This document shows, in pieces, positions 35,140 to 46,101 of a DNA stretch of 64,000 bases (its first letter is position 1; every line of letters starts with the position of its first letter). The notes below the pieces were generated by a model. That model was not told where the DNA came from. It worked only from the letters and a program-made list of their open reading frames with translations, and made no database searches. The stretch is from Bacteroidaceae bacterium. Lineage in GTDB: Bacteria > Bacteroidota > Bacteroidia > Bacteroidales > Bacteroidaceae. The stretch lies in the NCBI GenBank assembly GCA_017631315.1, contig JAGBTN010000021.1, forward strand, positions 110,966 to 174,965, given 5' to 3'. Both the position numbers and the translations under genes were made by a program.

Positions 35140-37962
35140 TTAATTAGGCTTGACTACAATGTTGACAATCCTCTTGGGTATGGCAATGGTCTTCACTATC
35201 TGCATGCCCTCGAGGTGCCTTGCCGCCTCGGGAGCCGACGTGGCAAGTTCAATCATCTGTTCCGGTGTGGCATCGGCTGGGAAGAGCATGTCGAAGCGAA
35301 CCTTGCCGTTGAACTGCACACCAAGCTTAACACTTGTCTCAACAAGGTACTTCTCCTCGTGCTTCGGCCACTTGGCGTCGCAAACACTTCCTTCACCACC
35401 AATTGCCTCCCAGAGTTCTTCTGCAATGTGTGGAGCAAAGGGCGAGATGAGGATGGGAAGTGCTTGGAGTACGGTACGGCTGGTGCACTTCTGCTGACCC
35501 AACTCGTTGACCGCAACCATGAATGCTGAAATGCTCGTGTTGAAAGAGAATACCTCGATGTCTGCCGTCACCTTCTTGATGAGTTTGTGCAACGTCTTCA
35601 GGCTCTCGGCAGAAGGTTCTTCGTCGGTCAACGTGAGGTTGTCTTCTTTGTTCCAATACAGAGCCCAAAGTTTCTTCAGGAAACGGAAGCAGCCGTCGAT
35701 GCCGTTGGTGTCCCAAGGCTTAGACTGTTCCACAGGACCAAGGAACATTTCATAGAGACGCAAAGTGTCTGCACCATAGTTCTCGACAATCATGTCGGGG
35801 TTGACAACATTATACATCGACTTCGACATCTTCTCGATAGCCCATCCGCAGACATACTTGCCGTCTTCGAGAATGAACTCTGCCGTTGCATACTCGGGAC
35901 TCCATGCCTTGAATGCCTCGAGGTCGAGAACATCATTCTTCACGATGTTGACATCGACATGGATAGGTGTGACATCATACTGGTCCTTCAAACCAAGTGA
36001 GACGAATGTGTTAGTGTCCTTTATTCGATAGACGAAGTTGGAGCGGCCTTGAATCATGCCTTGGTTGACGAGTTTCTGGAAGGGTTCGTCCTTTTTGCTT
36101 ACGCCGAGGTCGAAGAGGAACTTGTTCCAGAAACGAGAATAAATAAGGTGGCCGGTTGCATGCTCAGAGCCTCCGACGTAGAGGTCAACGTTCTGCCAGT
36201 AGGAGGCAACTTCGTCGCCGACCAAAGCCTTGTCGTTCTTCGGGTCCATGTAGCGGAGGAAGTATGCACTGGAGCCGGCAAAGCCCGGCATGGTGTAGAG
36301 TTCGATGGGGAAGACAGTCTTTTCGTCGATGAGTTTCTTGTCGACGATTTTGCGGTTTACTTCGTCCCAAGCCCATATCTGCGCATTGCCAAGAGGAGGT
36401 TCTCCTGTTTCTGTAGGCAGGAACTTCTCTACCTGTGGCAGTTCGATGGGCAGACATTCTTCGGGTATCATTGTGGGGATGCCGTTCTTGTAATAGACGG
36501 GGAATGGCTCGCCCCAGTAGCGTTGGCGGCTGAAGATTGCGTCGCGGAGACGATAATTCACTTTGACGCGACCCAGATTGTGAGCCTTGACGAAACGTTT
36601 TGTCTCGGCAATGGCTTCTTTTATGCTGAGGCCATTCAGGCAGAGGCTTTCGCCGTCGTACTTCACGCTCTTGTCTTCGCTGATGGGCGAATTGATGACA
36701 GTGCCTTCCTTGGCGTCGTAACTCTCTTCCGAAACATCGGCTCCTTCCACGAGGGGAACGATGGGGAGGTTGAAATGCTTGGCAAAGGCATAGTCACGGC
36801 TGTCGTGAGCGGGCACAGCCATAATGGCGCCTGTGCCGTAGCCTGCAAGGACGTATTCGGCAATGTAGATAGGGCACTTGTCGCCTGTAATGGGATTGAT
36901 GCCGTAGGCACCGCTGAAGACGCCTGTCACGGTGTGGTCTATCATGCGCTCTCTCTCGGTGCGGCTCTTGACGTACTTGAGGTATTCGTCGACGGCAGCA
37001 CGCTGTTCGGGTGTGGTTACCTTGTCAACCAGTTCGCTTTCGGGTGCGAGAACGAAGAATGTGACACCGAACATTGTGTCGGCTCGAGTGGTGAAGATGG
37101 TGAAAGCCCCTTCTGTCTCTCCTGTGAGGGAGAGTGTATATGGGATTTCTATCTCGGCGCCTTCGCTGCGGCCTATCCAGTTCTTTTGTGTTTCCTTGAT
37201 GCTTTCGCTCCAGTCTATGGTGTCGAGTCCGTCGAGGAGGCGTTGGCTGTACGCACTGACGCGCAGGCACCACTGTCGCATCTTCTTTTGTTCTACGGGG
37301 TAGCCGCCGCGGACGCTGACGCCTTCCACTACCTCATCGTTGGCGAGGACGGTGCCGAGTTTGGGACACCAGTTGACCATTGTCTCGCCGAGGAAGGCGA
37401 TGCGATGGTTCATGAGCAGGTCGTTCTGTGCTTTTTCGTCGGCAGGCCATGTGCCTTCGGCTTTGAATCTTTCGATGAGTTTCTCGATGGGCTGAGCCTT
37501 TTGGAGTTCCTCATCGAAATATGAGTTGTACATTTTCTGGAATGCCCACTGTGTCCACTGATAGTAATCGGGGGTGCAGGTGCGCACTTCGCGGTCCCAG
37601 TCGAAGGAGAAGCCTATTTTGTCGAGCTGTTGGCGATAGCGGTCGATGTTGGCGAAGGTTGTCTTTTCAGGGTGTTGGCCGGTTTGAATGGCGTATTGTT
37701 CTGCGGGAAGTCCGTAGGCGTCGTAGCCCATGGGGTTGAGAACGTTGAAGCCTTGCTGGCGTTTGAAGCGAGCGTAGATGTCGCTGGCTATGTAGCCGAG
37801 CGGGTGGCCAACGTGCAGACCTGCACCGCTGGGGTAGGGGAACATGTTGAGGACATAGAATTTCTCACGACTTTCGTCCTCGCCTACTTTGTATGTCTGG
37901 CGTTCCGTCCAGAGGCGGTGCCACTTTTGTTCTATTTCTCTGAAGTTATATTCTTTTGCCAT
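35140..37962 (-). CDS. leuS: Leucyl-tRNA synthetase
   Basis: The 940-residue class I synthetase charges tRNA-Leu. HIGH-type motif [16 protein letters not shown] lies at about residues 42-57 and the KMSKS loop in [11 protein letters not shown]. The CP1 editing domain is present ([19 protein letters not shown], with the editing aspartate). A zinc-type insert and the C-terminal domain bring it to normal Bacteroidetes length. It lies 44 bp after the barrel gene. Confidence 0.97.
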   Translation of the reverse strand: MAKEYNFREIEQKWHRLWTERQTYKVGEDESREKFYVLNMFPYPSGAGLHVGHPLGYIASDIYARFKRQQGFNVLNPMGYDAYGLPAEQYAIQTGQHPEKTTFANIDRYRQQLDKIGFSFDWDREVRTCTPDYYQWTQWAFQKMYNSYFDEELQKAQPIEKLIERFKAEGTWPADEKAQNDLLMNHRIAFLGETMVNWCPKLGTVLANDEVVEGVSVRGGYPVEQKKMRQWCLRVSAYSQRLLDGLDTIDWSESIKETQKNWIGRSEGAEIEIPYTLSLTGETEGAFTIFTTRADTMFGVTFFVLAPESELVDKVTTPEQRAAVDEYLKYVKSRTERERMIDHTVTGVFSGAYGINPITGDKCPIYIAEYVLAGYGTGAIMAVPAHDSRDYAFAKHFNLPIVPLVEGADVSEESYDAKEGTVINSPISEDKSVKYDGESLCLNGLSIKEAIAETKRFVKAHNLGRVKVNYRLRDAIFSRQRYWGEPFPVYYKNGIPTMIPEECLPIELPQVEKFLPTETGEPPLGNAQIWAWDEVNRKIVDKKLIDEKTVFPIELYTMPGFAGSSAYFLRYMDPKNDKALVGDEVASYWQNVDLYVGGSEHATGHLIYSRFWNKFLFDLGVSKKDEPFQKLVNQGMIQGRSNFVYRIKDTNTFVSLGLKDQYDVTPIHVDVNIVKNDVLDLEAFKAWSPEYATAEFILEDGKYVCGWAIEKMSKSMYNVVNPDMIVENYGADTLRLYEMFLGPVEQSKPWDTNGIDGCFRFLKKLWALYWNKEDNLTLTDEEPSAESLKTLHKLIKKVTADIEVFSFNTSISAFMVAVNELGQQKCTSRTVLQALPILISPFAPHIAEELWEAIGGEGSVCDAKWPKHEEKYLVETSVKLGVQFNGKVRFDMLFPADATPEQMIELATSAPEAARHLEGMQIVKTIAIPKRIVNIVVKPN

Positions 37963-38006
37963 TGGTGTAATATTGTGAAAGAGAGGTATGGGTATGTTCT
38001 GTACGA

Positions 38007-38741
38007 TTAGAAGCGATAGCCCAGTGTGATGCTAAAGTTGAAGTTCTTCACTTTGGGCAGGCTTGCGTCTATGCCCATGGTTTCTTTATAGAAATCGTGG
38101 AAGTCGTCGCGGAAACTGTTGCGGTACATGTCGGTCAGGCCCCAGTCGCAGCCGATGATGAGGTTGTAGTGCTCGTTGTATTCTGCACCTACGCGGAAGC
38201 CAAGGCCTGCATCCCAGCGCTGGAAGGACTCTTGGGGGTAGCCGTAGTTTTTGAAGGCTTTGTAGGTGAATTCGTCTTCTGCTTCTCTGACTGCCTCGCC
38301 GTCTCCATCGATGTTTGCTTTGTGTTTGCCGCCAACGCCTACAGAGAAGTAGGGGCCGAACTCTGCGTAAACGCCGATGTTCTCGTTGAAGTTATAGCGG
38401 AAACCTGCGTGGATGGGTATTTCGAAGTAGTGCATGGAGTACTTGAGTGTGCCATCGTATACATTATCATCGCCAGGCACAAAGACAGATGTCTTGCCGC
38501 CCTTCATGGTCCAGTCAAGGCCGGAGGTGATGTAGGCGCCGTGTGCGTGGGGCAGCATGTAGTCCAGGCGGAGTCCCATGGCTGCACCGACCTTTGAATT
38601 ATAGTTGTGGTTTTGGAGTTTCGACACGTTCATGCCGAAGATTCCCATGTAGGTGAGTCCTTCTTCGGGCTCGTAATCGAATGCCATAACGTTGTTGCTG
38701 ACCATTGTCAGAGCAAGAAGCAAATAGAAAAAACGTTTCAT
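38007..38741 (-). CDS. Outer-membrane beta-barrel protein (PorT/OmpX-like fold)
   Basis: A 244-residue protein with signal peptide [20 protein letters not shown] and then alternating amphipathic strands ([59 protein letters not shown]), ending with [11 protein letters not shown]. The terminal aromatic residue is typical of BamA substrates. The specific role is unknown. I start at ATG 38741; an in-frame ATG at 38753 would add four residues ahead of the signal peptide. Confidence 0.82.
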   Translation of the reverse strand: MKRFFYLLLALTMVSNNVMAFDYEPEEGLTYMGIFGMNVSKLQNHNYNSKVGAAMGLRLDYMLPHAHGAYITSGLDWTMKGGKTSVFVPGDDNVYDGTLKYSMHYFEIPIHAGFRYNFNENIGVYAEFGPYFSVGVGGKHKANIDGDGEAVREAEDEFTYKAFKNYGYPQESFQRWDAGLGFRVGAEYNEHYNLIIGCDWGLTDMYRNSFRDDFHDFYKETMGIDASLPKVKNFNFSITLGYRF

Positions 38742-38783
38742 AGTAAAATGCATTTATGTTAAGTTATTATTTAATTCTGTGCG

Positions 38784-38791
38784 CAAAGGTA
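38784..38791 (-). promoter_or_regulatory. -7 box of the barrel gene (and possibly leuS)
   Basis: TACCTTTG on the minus strand, 42 bp before the ATG. Confidence 0.45.
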
Positions 38792-39041
38792 AGAAAAAAC
38801 TGCGTAGGTTGGTGCACGAAAGGCCCAAGAAATGCGTTTTTGCGGCAAAAAAATTAATCGCTGCCCCGATGGCATTTCCGGTGTTGGCGCGTGGCTATTC
38901 GGCAATGCCTGCCTTGTTTGCAAAGAGAAGAGACTGGTGTATGTTGGATATATGTGGAAGCGTTTAAGAGGAAAAAACATTACATTATTTTTGACTTCCA
39001 TAGTCAAATACGGACGAATCCAAAGGCCTTCTTGCCGGCAC
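38792..39041. other. Intergenic stretch without recognised gene
   Basis: Between the barrel promoter and the repeat array I see no coding frame with family resemblance and no RNA I recognise. Some short GC-rich pieces (for example CTTGCCGGCACGG) look like decayed 22-bp units. Confidence 0.5.
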
Positions 39042-39173
39042 GGCAGACCTTTCTTGCCAACGAGGCACGTCGGGTTGCCCGACAAGGTACACCATTTTGC
39101 CAGAAAGGGTGTGGTGTTTCGGACGATGAAATGGGCATATTTTTTCGGAAAGGTTCACCATTATTGCCCGTTT
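39042..39173. repeat. 22-bp phased repeat array, degenerate (6 units)
   Basis: Units begin at 39042, 39064, 39086, 39108, 39130 and 39152. Slot words are GGCAGACC, GGCACGTC, GGTACACC, GGTGTGGT, AATGGGCA and GGTTCACC. Tails keep TTGCC in four of six. The 22-bp phase is exact although the words vary widely. Confidence 0.72.
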
Positions 39174-39321
39174 TCATTGTCTCTCGGTATTGGCTCAAAG
39201 ACTAATTCGCTGGAGATAAATGCCTTACAAAAATGGCGAAAAAAGCCTCTATTGCAAACCTCCAGCAGGCGGACGGCAAAATTTTTCAAGGAAGATGGCA
39301 AGAACAGAGAAAAATGTTTAC

Positions 39322-39351
39322 AAAAATAGGGCGCACCATCGTGCGCCCTAT
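39322..39351 (-). terminator. Intrinsic terminator of the esterase gene
   Basis: ATAGGGCGCAC, loop CATC (plus strand), GTGCGCCCTAT; on the minus strand the stem is followed by TTTTTG. It lies 16 bp past the stop codon. Confidence 0.9.
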
Positions 39352-39367
39352 GAGGTTTCCCGTTTGT

Positions 39368-40558
<1,191 letters not shown>

Positions 40559-40564
40559 TCAACG

Positions 40565-40572
40565 CAAAAATA
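40565..40572 (-). promoter_or_regulatory. -7 box of the esterase gene
   Basis: TATTTTTG on the minus strand fits TAnnTTTG, 45 bp before the ATG at 40519; it is divergent from the rhamnosidase gene. Confidence 0.4.
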
Positions 40573-40649
40573 GGTAATTTTCAGGCAAAAGTTTTCATAT
40601 TTGCAGAAAAAAGTGTTACTTTGTGGCAAATATCAAAGAAAAGAACATT

Positions 40650-43436
40650 ATGAGACACATCTTACTGCCCTTCGTGGCAATGTTCATGATACTGCAGAGC
40701 GTAATGGGTAGCGAACTGGAAGGCTTCCGCGTCAGCCGTATGACAGAGCCCGCCGGCATCGTGCGCACAGCCCAGTTCTCGTGGCAGATAACCAGCAAGA
40801 AGAACAACGTCGTGCAGACTGCCTACCGCCTGCGTGCCGCAGCATCGAAGGCCGATCTGAAAGCCGGGCACAACCTCCTTTGGGACAGCGAAGTGGTGAG
40901 GTCCGACATGAGCATCTCCGTTCCGTACCAGGGGCGACGCCTTCCTTATCAAAGCACCGTTTACTGGCAGGTGGAAGTCTGGCTCAGTACGGGCGAACAC
41001 CTCAAGAGCCCCATACAACATTTCCTTACTGGCATCAAACAATTCGATGCCGAGGCACTGTGGATAGGCGCAGAAGATGCCGATCGCATCGTGATAGGCA
41101 ACAACAATAGCCGCGACCTTCCGGCCCGCTACCTGCGCCGCTCCTTCTATGTCAACGACAAGGTGCGTCGTGCCACACTCTACATCAGCACAATGGGCTA
41201 CGGCCAAACATACATCAACGGAGAGCCGGTCAGCGAAGATGTCTTCGGCACACTCCAGACAGACTACACGAAAACCGTCTATTACAACACATACGATGTG
41301 ACCTCTCTCCTGCGTCGTGGCAACAACGCCATAGCCTCCGTGTTGGGCAACGGCTATGTGTTGGGCTTCAACTCCGGTTGCACCTCATACGGACTGCCAC
41401 GCCTGAAGGCACAACTTGTCGTTGAAACAAACCGAGACACAATAACGTACGTCACCGGAACCGACTGGAAAGTGACTACAGATGGTCCCATACAACGCAA
41501 TAACCTCTGGAACGGAGAACGCTACGAGGCAGCACGCGAAATGAAAAATTGGCAGATGCCTTTCTTCGACGACAGTGCCTGGAAACAAGCCGACAAGATG
41601 CAAAACCCCACAGGTGTCGTGTGTCCACAGCCCTGCAACGGCATGCGTATCCAAAAAGAACTGAGCCCCAAAAGCATCCGACGCACATCCGACGGACGCA
41701 TCATCATCGATATGGGACAGAACATGGTGGGGCAAGTCTCTGTTCGCCTCGCAGGCAAAAAAGGCACACCCGTAGTCATTCGCCATGCGGAAATGCTCGA
41801 GCCGAACGACTCCAACCGCATCTTTGTTGCCAATCTGCGTTCGGCAAACTGCACAGACACATACATCCCGGCCAGCGACGCTGTGTTCACCTATCAGCCA
41901 CAACTCACCTATCAGGGCTTCCGCTATGTGGAAATAACCGGTGCCACCTCTACTCCAAAACCATCGGACATCACCGGGTATGTCATTTACGACCTCATGG
42001 ACGACCAGGGCTCCTTCTGGTGTGACAACGAACTCCTCACCCAATTGCACCAAAATGCATACTGGGGCATCATCGGCAACTATCATGGTATGCCTACAGA
42101 CTGTCCCCAGCGCGACGAAAGAATGGGGTGGCTGGGCGATCATGCCATGGGGTGCTATGGCGAAAACCTGCTCGTAGATAACGGCGCACTCTACTACAAG
42201 TGGCTGCAAGATGTGGCCGACACACAGGACGAAGACGGCCTCATCGCCGATGTTGCACCAGCCTTCTGGGTGGTTAGGAACAGAGATGTTGCCTGGGGCG
42301 CACTCTCCGTCTACGCAACCTTCATGCTCCTACGTCGATACAACGACATAAATGCCGTGTCCAAATACTACCCCTTCTTGCAGAGATACATGCATTATCT
42401 GGATAAGAACCTCGAGGACGGCATCGTTCCAACCAATTGCTATGGTGACTGGTGTATGCCTCCAGAACGTCTTGACCTCATCCATAGTGAAGACCCCTCT
42501 CGCCGGACAGACGGAAAACTCATCTCTTCAGCCATGTACTATAGCATGCTGTCCATGATGGGGCAGATGGCAATGACCCTTGGCATAGAACCGGACATGA
42601 TGGACTACGACCGCCGTCAGGCAAAACTGAAGGAGGCTTACAACCGACACTTCTTTAATGCCGAGACCGGTTGCTATTCCAACAATACCGTTACGGCAAA
42701 CCTCCTCTCCTTGGAATTCGGTCTTGTGCCAGACGGAGAAGAGGATCGCGTGCTGCAAAACATCGTCGGTGTAACAGAAAAAACGTATAAAAATCATGTA
42801 AGTTGTGGTGTGGTCGGCATGCAACACCTCATGACCTGCCTGACTCATCGCGGTCATCTCGATCAAGCCATGCAGATCATCTTGCAAAAAGACTATCCGA
42901 GTTTTGGCTACATGATAGGAAAAGGCGCCACTACTGTTTGGGAACTATGGAACGGCGATACTGCCGATCCTGCTATGAACAGCGGCAATCACGTCATGTT
43001 ACTCGGTGATGTCCTCCTTTGGATGTATGCCGACTTGGCAGGCATCCGCCAGTCGCCCCATAGTCGTGCTTATAAAGAACTGGACATGTACATTTGCTTG
43101 CCAAACGAACTGAATCACGTCCGTGCTGCACACAAAACGCCTTACGGCATGATTAAGAGCGAATGGCAACGCACAGAAGAGGGAATTGTATGGCAGATAG
43201 ATATTCCTGCAAACACAACAGCCAGGGTGCATATCCCCAGCGGATACACCGTGCAAGGAATGCATAGCCTGCGTTGGGCAAGCGCCGAGGTAGAGGGCAA
43301 TGACATTTGTCTGCTTCTTGGATCGGGCTCTTACACAATCAATGCAGAAAAAGTCTTCAACGCTCCACAGCAAACTATCTTTCGTCGTATGTCGGAAACA
43401 TTCAGGAAAATACCAGAATTCCTCAAAAACTTCTAA
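40650..43436 (+). CDS. GH78 alpha-L-rhamnosidase
   Basis: The 928-residue secreted enzyme removes terminal alpha-L-rhamnose by an inverting mechanism. After the signal peptide (MRHILLPFVAMFMILQSVMG) come the beta-sandwich domains and the (alpha/alpha)6 barrel. The catalytic stretch DCPQRDERMGW at 484-494 matches the Streptomyces GH78 residues D630, E636 and W640 as I remember them, giving D484, E490 and W494; the general base would be E765 in TTVWELWNGD. I use ATG 40650 because the signal peptide begins there; the frame opens 27 bp earlier. It is followed by a regulator-like gene, GH2 and DUF1080 genes in the same direction. Confidence 0.93.
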   Translation: MRHILLPFVAMFMILQSVMGSELEGFRVSRMTEPAGIVRTAQFSWQITSKKNNVVQTAYRLRAAASKADLKAGHNLLWDSEVVRSDMSISVPYQGRRLPYQSTVYWQVEVWLSTGEHLKSPIQHFLTGIKQFDAEALWIGAEDADRIVIGNNNSRDLPARYLRRSFYVNDKVRRATLYISTMGYGQTYINGEPVSEDVFGTLQTDYTKTVYYNTYDVTSLLRRGNNAIASVLGNGYVLGFNSGCTSYGLPRLKAQLVVETNRDTITYVTGTDWKVTTDGPIQRNNLWNGERYEAAREMKNWQMPFFDDSAWKQADKMQNPTGVVCPQPCNGMRIQKELSPKSIRRTSDGRIIIDMGQNMVGQVSVRLAGKKGTPVVIRHAEMLEPNDSNRIFVANLRSANCTDTYIPASDAVFTYQPQLTYQGFRYVEITGATSTPKPSDITGYVIYDLMDDQGSFWCDNELLTQLHQNAYWGIIGNYHGMPTDCPQRDERMGWLGDHAMGCYGENLLVDNGALYYKWLQDVADTQDEDGLIADVAPAFWVVRNRDVAWGALSVYATFMLLRRYNDINAVSKYYPFLQRYMHYLDKNLEDGIVPTNCYGDWCMPPERLDLIHSEDPSRRTDGKLISSAMYYSMLSMMGQMAMTLGIEPDMMDYDRRQAKLKEAYNRHFFNAETGCYSNNTVTANLLSLEFGLVPDGEEDRVLQNIVGVTEKTYKNHVSCGVVGMQHLMTCLTHRGHLDQAMQIILQKDYPSFGYMIGKGATTVWELWNGDTADPAMNSGNHVMLLGDVLLWMYADLAGIRQSPHSRAYKELDMYICLPNELNHVRAAHKTPYGMIKSEWQRTEEGIVWQIDIPANTTARVHIPSGYTVQGMHSLRWASAEVEGNDICLLLGSGSYTINAEKVFNAPQQTIFRRMSETFRKIPEFLKNF

Positions 43437-43460
43437 CCGTAATCACATAATCTTCATACT

Positions 43461-44147
43461 ATGATACAAAACGACCTACAACGCCTTCGTTGGATGATTC
43501 TCGATGAGGCTCTTCGAGATCCTGTAATGGAGTATTTCATGGGAGAGCGAACTAAAACCAACGAGACTGGCAATACACGAAGTTTGATACATTACGTAAA
43601 CACCCGTCTTAAGGCCGTCAATCGCGATTTCAGTTGTAGCAAACGTATGTTGCAGAACGATGTTGCATACTTTGTGCAAAAAGGCGCTCGCCTCGAGCCA
43701 CGTTTCCGTCGTGGACATAAGAGGATTCTTCGTTATATCAACCTTGAATGGAAGAACCCTTTGCTCAAGGCGGCATCGTTTCTTAAGTATGATAAGGAAG
43801 AGGCTACGCCAGCATTGCCAATACTTCCAGAAGGAGAAATGGTGCCTGTAACATTACGTATCTCTAAGGATGAGGAGGGTGTACGACTCAAATTCGGTTC
43901 TCCTGAAATCTTGCAACGCAGTACAGATGCAGAAGCGGGAACAGTGACCATTCAGGTGGAGTTGCCAATGAGCGATGTATTGCTGAATGTCATCCTTGGT
44001 ATGGGAACAAGCGTGGAAATCCTCGCTCCCGAAAGTCTGCGCGAGGAACTTCGCCATGCGATAAATGCTTTGCAGAAATTGTATAAGAAGGAGGCCTCTG
44101 CCCCAAGGAAAACGGTTCAAGGCGATCTATTTGAAGGAATGTTTTGA
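43461..44147 (+). CDS. Putative WYL-like transcriptional regulator
   Basis: A 228-residue cytoplasmic protein. The N-terminal 100 residues look like a winged-helix region (RSLIHYVNTRLKAVNRDFSCSKRMLQNDVAYF), resembling the DNA-binding part of Bacteroidetes WYL proteins. The end (LNVILGMGTSVEILAPESLREELRHAI) strongly resembles the WYL C-terminal extension. The middle, where the W-Y-L motif would be, is short and I do not see the motif itself. It lies between GH78 (24 bp upstream) and GH2 (44 bp downstream), so it may regulate this glycan cluster. A function other than regulation is possible. Confidence 0.55.
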   Translation: MIQNDLQRLRWMILDEALRDPVMEYFMGERTKTNETGNTRSLIHYVNTRLKAVNRDFSCSKRMLQNDVAYFVQKGARLEPRFRRGHKRILRYINLEWKNPLLKAASFLKYDKEEATPALPILPEGEMVPVTLRISKDEEGVRLKFGSPEILQRSTDAEAGTVTIQVELPMSDVLLNVILGMGTSVEILAPESLREELRHAINALQKLYKKEASAPRKTVQGDLFEGMF

Positions 44148-44191
44148 AAAAGTAAAATAACAACCTTAATTTATTAACTAAAATAAAAATT

Positions 44192-46030
44192 ATGATGAAA
44201 CACATCAACAAGGTGCTCGTAGCAGCATCTCTTTTGCTCGGATTGAGCAGTACAGTGAAAGCGGTGGACATCCCTCGTAATGAGTATCCTCGTCCTCAGT
44301 TTGAACGTGCAGAATGGGTAAACCTTAACGGTACTTGGAGTTACAGCTTCGACTTTGGTCAGACAGGTTCTGATAAGGGATGGCGCAACAGTAAGGGCTT
44401 TGATGGTAAGATAACTGTTCCTTTCTGCCCCGAAAGTAGTCTTTCTGGTGTTCAGTACACAGACTTCATTCCTTGCCTTTGGTATCAGCGCAGCATTGAT
44501 GTTCCTGCAGACTGGGCTGGCAAGAACATTTTGCTTAATTTTGGTGCTGTCGATTATGAGGCAGTCATCTATATTGATGGCAAGTTTGTTGGCAGACATT
44601 ATGGTGCCGGTTCTTCTTTTTCTTTGGATGTAACGAAGTTTGTGAAGGCTGGACAAAGCGCTAATCTTGTTGTTATGGTTAAGGACGCTCTTCGTGGCGG
44701 CAAGCAGCCTGGCGGCAAGCAGAGTGTTGGCTTCTATAGTGCAGGCTGTAACTATACTCGTGTTACTGGTATTTGGCAGACTGTGTGGATGGAGGCTGTT
44801 AATCCTCAGGCTTTGAAGCAGGTTTTTGCAACTCCTGACATTGACCAGCAGCAGCTTGTTGTTCGTCCCGAGTTCTATGAGGAGAGTAATAGCAATACTC
44901 TTACCGTTCAGGTTTTCGACGGCAAGAAGGTTGTTTCTTCTCGCACTGTTCCTGCTACAAACAATACGGTTGTTGTTCTTCCGATCAAGAAACCTAAGCT
45001 TTGGACTCCCGAGACTCCTAATCTCTACGACGTGACTTATACTGTTCGTGATGCAGAAGGTAATGTTATTGATGAGGTAAAGTCTTATGCTGGCATGCGT
45101 AAGATTCATTTGGCTGGTGGCTACTTCTATCTTAATAACAAGCCTTACTTCCAGCGTCTTGTTCTTGACCAGGGTTACTATCCCGATGGTATTTGGACAG
45201 CTCCCAGCGATGAGGCTTTGCGTCGTGACATCGAGTTGAGTAAGGAGGTTGGCTTCAATGGTGCTCGTCTGCACCAGAAGGTTTTTGAGGAACGTTATTT
45301 CTACTGGGCTGACAAGTTGGGTTATATCACTTGGGCAGAGCAGGCAAGCTGGGGCTTGGATGTAAACAACGAGGAGGCTGTTCGCAACTTCTTGACAGAG
45401 TGGGCAGACGAGGTTGTTCGTGACCGCAACCATCCCAGCATTGTTACTTGGACTCCTTTGAATGAGACTTGGGGTGCTCGTGACGGTGTTTATGTTCGTT
45501 TTGTTAACGATCTTTACAACTTGACAAAGGCTATCGACCCCACTCGTCCTGTAAATGACGCCAGCGGTGATGGTCATGTTAAGACCGACATTTGGAGTGT
45601 GCACGACTATACTCGTGAATACGACCGTTTGGTTGCTAACCATACTATCAAGGCAGGTGTTGAGCCTTACCGCAATATGGGTGGCAAGGACTGGTTGGCG
45701 AAGTTCAATGGCCAGCCCTATATGATTGACGAGTTTGGTGGTCTGCCTTGGATTCCGAAGGAAGAGCGTGCCAACTCTTGGGGTTATGGTGCGAACATCG
45801 ACACTTTGGAGGACTTCTATCAGATTCTCGAGAAGGAGATTGATGCCATTATGGCTTGTAAGTATGTGACTGGTTTCTGCTACACACAGATTACCGACGT
45901 AGAGCAGGAGAAGAATGGTATCTTCTTCTACGACCGTCGTCCGAAGTTCGACAACGCCCGCATCAAGGCTATCTTCGAGAAGATTCCTTCTGTGATAGAG
46001 AATCCTCAGGATTTGAGTGATTGGAAGTAA
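44192..46030 (+). CDS. GH2 family glycoside hydrolase
   Basis: A 612-residue exported enzyme with the GH2 order: signal peptide, sugar-binding jelly-roll (residues 30-200, with WVNLNGTWSYSFDFG and LNFGAVDYEAVIYIDGKFVGRHYG), immunoglobulin-like domain and TIM barrel. The acid/base is E425 in TPLNETWG and the nucleophile E514 in MIDEFGG. It is short, lacking the extra C-terminal domains of LacZ. Substrate (beta-galactoside, glucuronide or mannoside) is not clear. Codon use is strikingly biased toward GGT, CGT, GTT, ACT and AAG, unlike the rhamnosidase upstream, which suggests high expression or the regional skew described in the findings. Confidence 0.92.
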   Translation: MMKHINKVLVAASLLLGLSSTVKAVDIPRNEYPRPQFERAEWVNLNGTWSYSFDFGQTGSDKGWRNSKGFDGKITVPFCPESSLSGVQYTDFIPCLWYQRSIDVPADWAGKNILLNFGAVDYEAVIYIDGKFVGRHYGAGSSFSLDVTKFVKAGQSANLVVMVKDALRGGKQPGGKQSVGFYSAGCNYTRVTGIWQTVWMEAVNPQALKQVFATPDIDQQQLVVRPEFYEESNSNTLTVQVFDGKKVVSSRTVPATNNTVVVLPIKKPKLWTPETPNLYDVTYTVRDAEGNVIDEVKSYAGMRKIHLAGGYFYLNNKPYFQRLVLDQGYYPDGIWTAPSDEALRRDIELSKEVGFNGARLHQKVFEERYFYWADKLGYITWAEQASWGLDVNNEEAVRNFLTEWADEVVRDRNHPSIVTWTPLNETWGARDGVYVRFVNDLYNLTKAIDPTRPVNDASGDGHVKTDIWSVHDYTREYDRLVANHTIKAGVEPYRNMGGKDWLAKFNGQPYMIDEFGGLPWIPKEERANSWGYGANIDTLEDFYQILEKEIDAIMACKYVTGFCYTQITDVEQEKNGIFFYDRRPKFDNARIKAIFEKIPSVIENPQDLSDWK

Positions 46031-46040
46031 CTTTTATAGT

Positions 46041-46065
46041 CCCGTCTCCCTTTGTGGGAGGCGGG
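46041..46065 (+). terminator. Hairpin between GH2 and DUF1080 genes
   Basis: CCCGTCTCCC and GGGAGGCGGG pair around TTTGT (with one G-T pair); 10 bp past the GH2 stop, followed by TTATGGTGTCTTTT. It may attenuate rather than stop transcription into the next gene. Confidence 0.6.
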
Positions 46066-46101
46066 TTATGGTGTCTTTTAATTATATATAATTATAGTAA
46101 T

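Noticed and set aside
39001-39205. Small plus- and minus-strand frames in the gap between the barrel and esterase genes
   Set aside because: They run across the 22-bp array and have no recognisable domain; the DNA structure is better explained as repeats.
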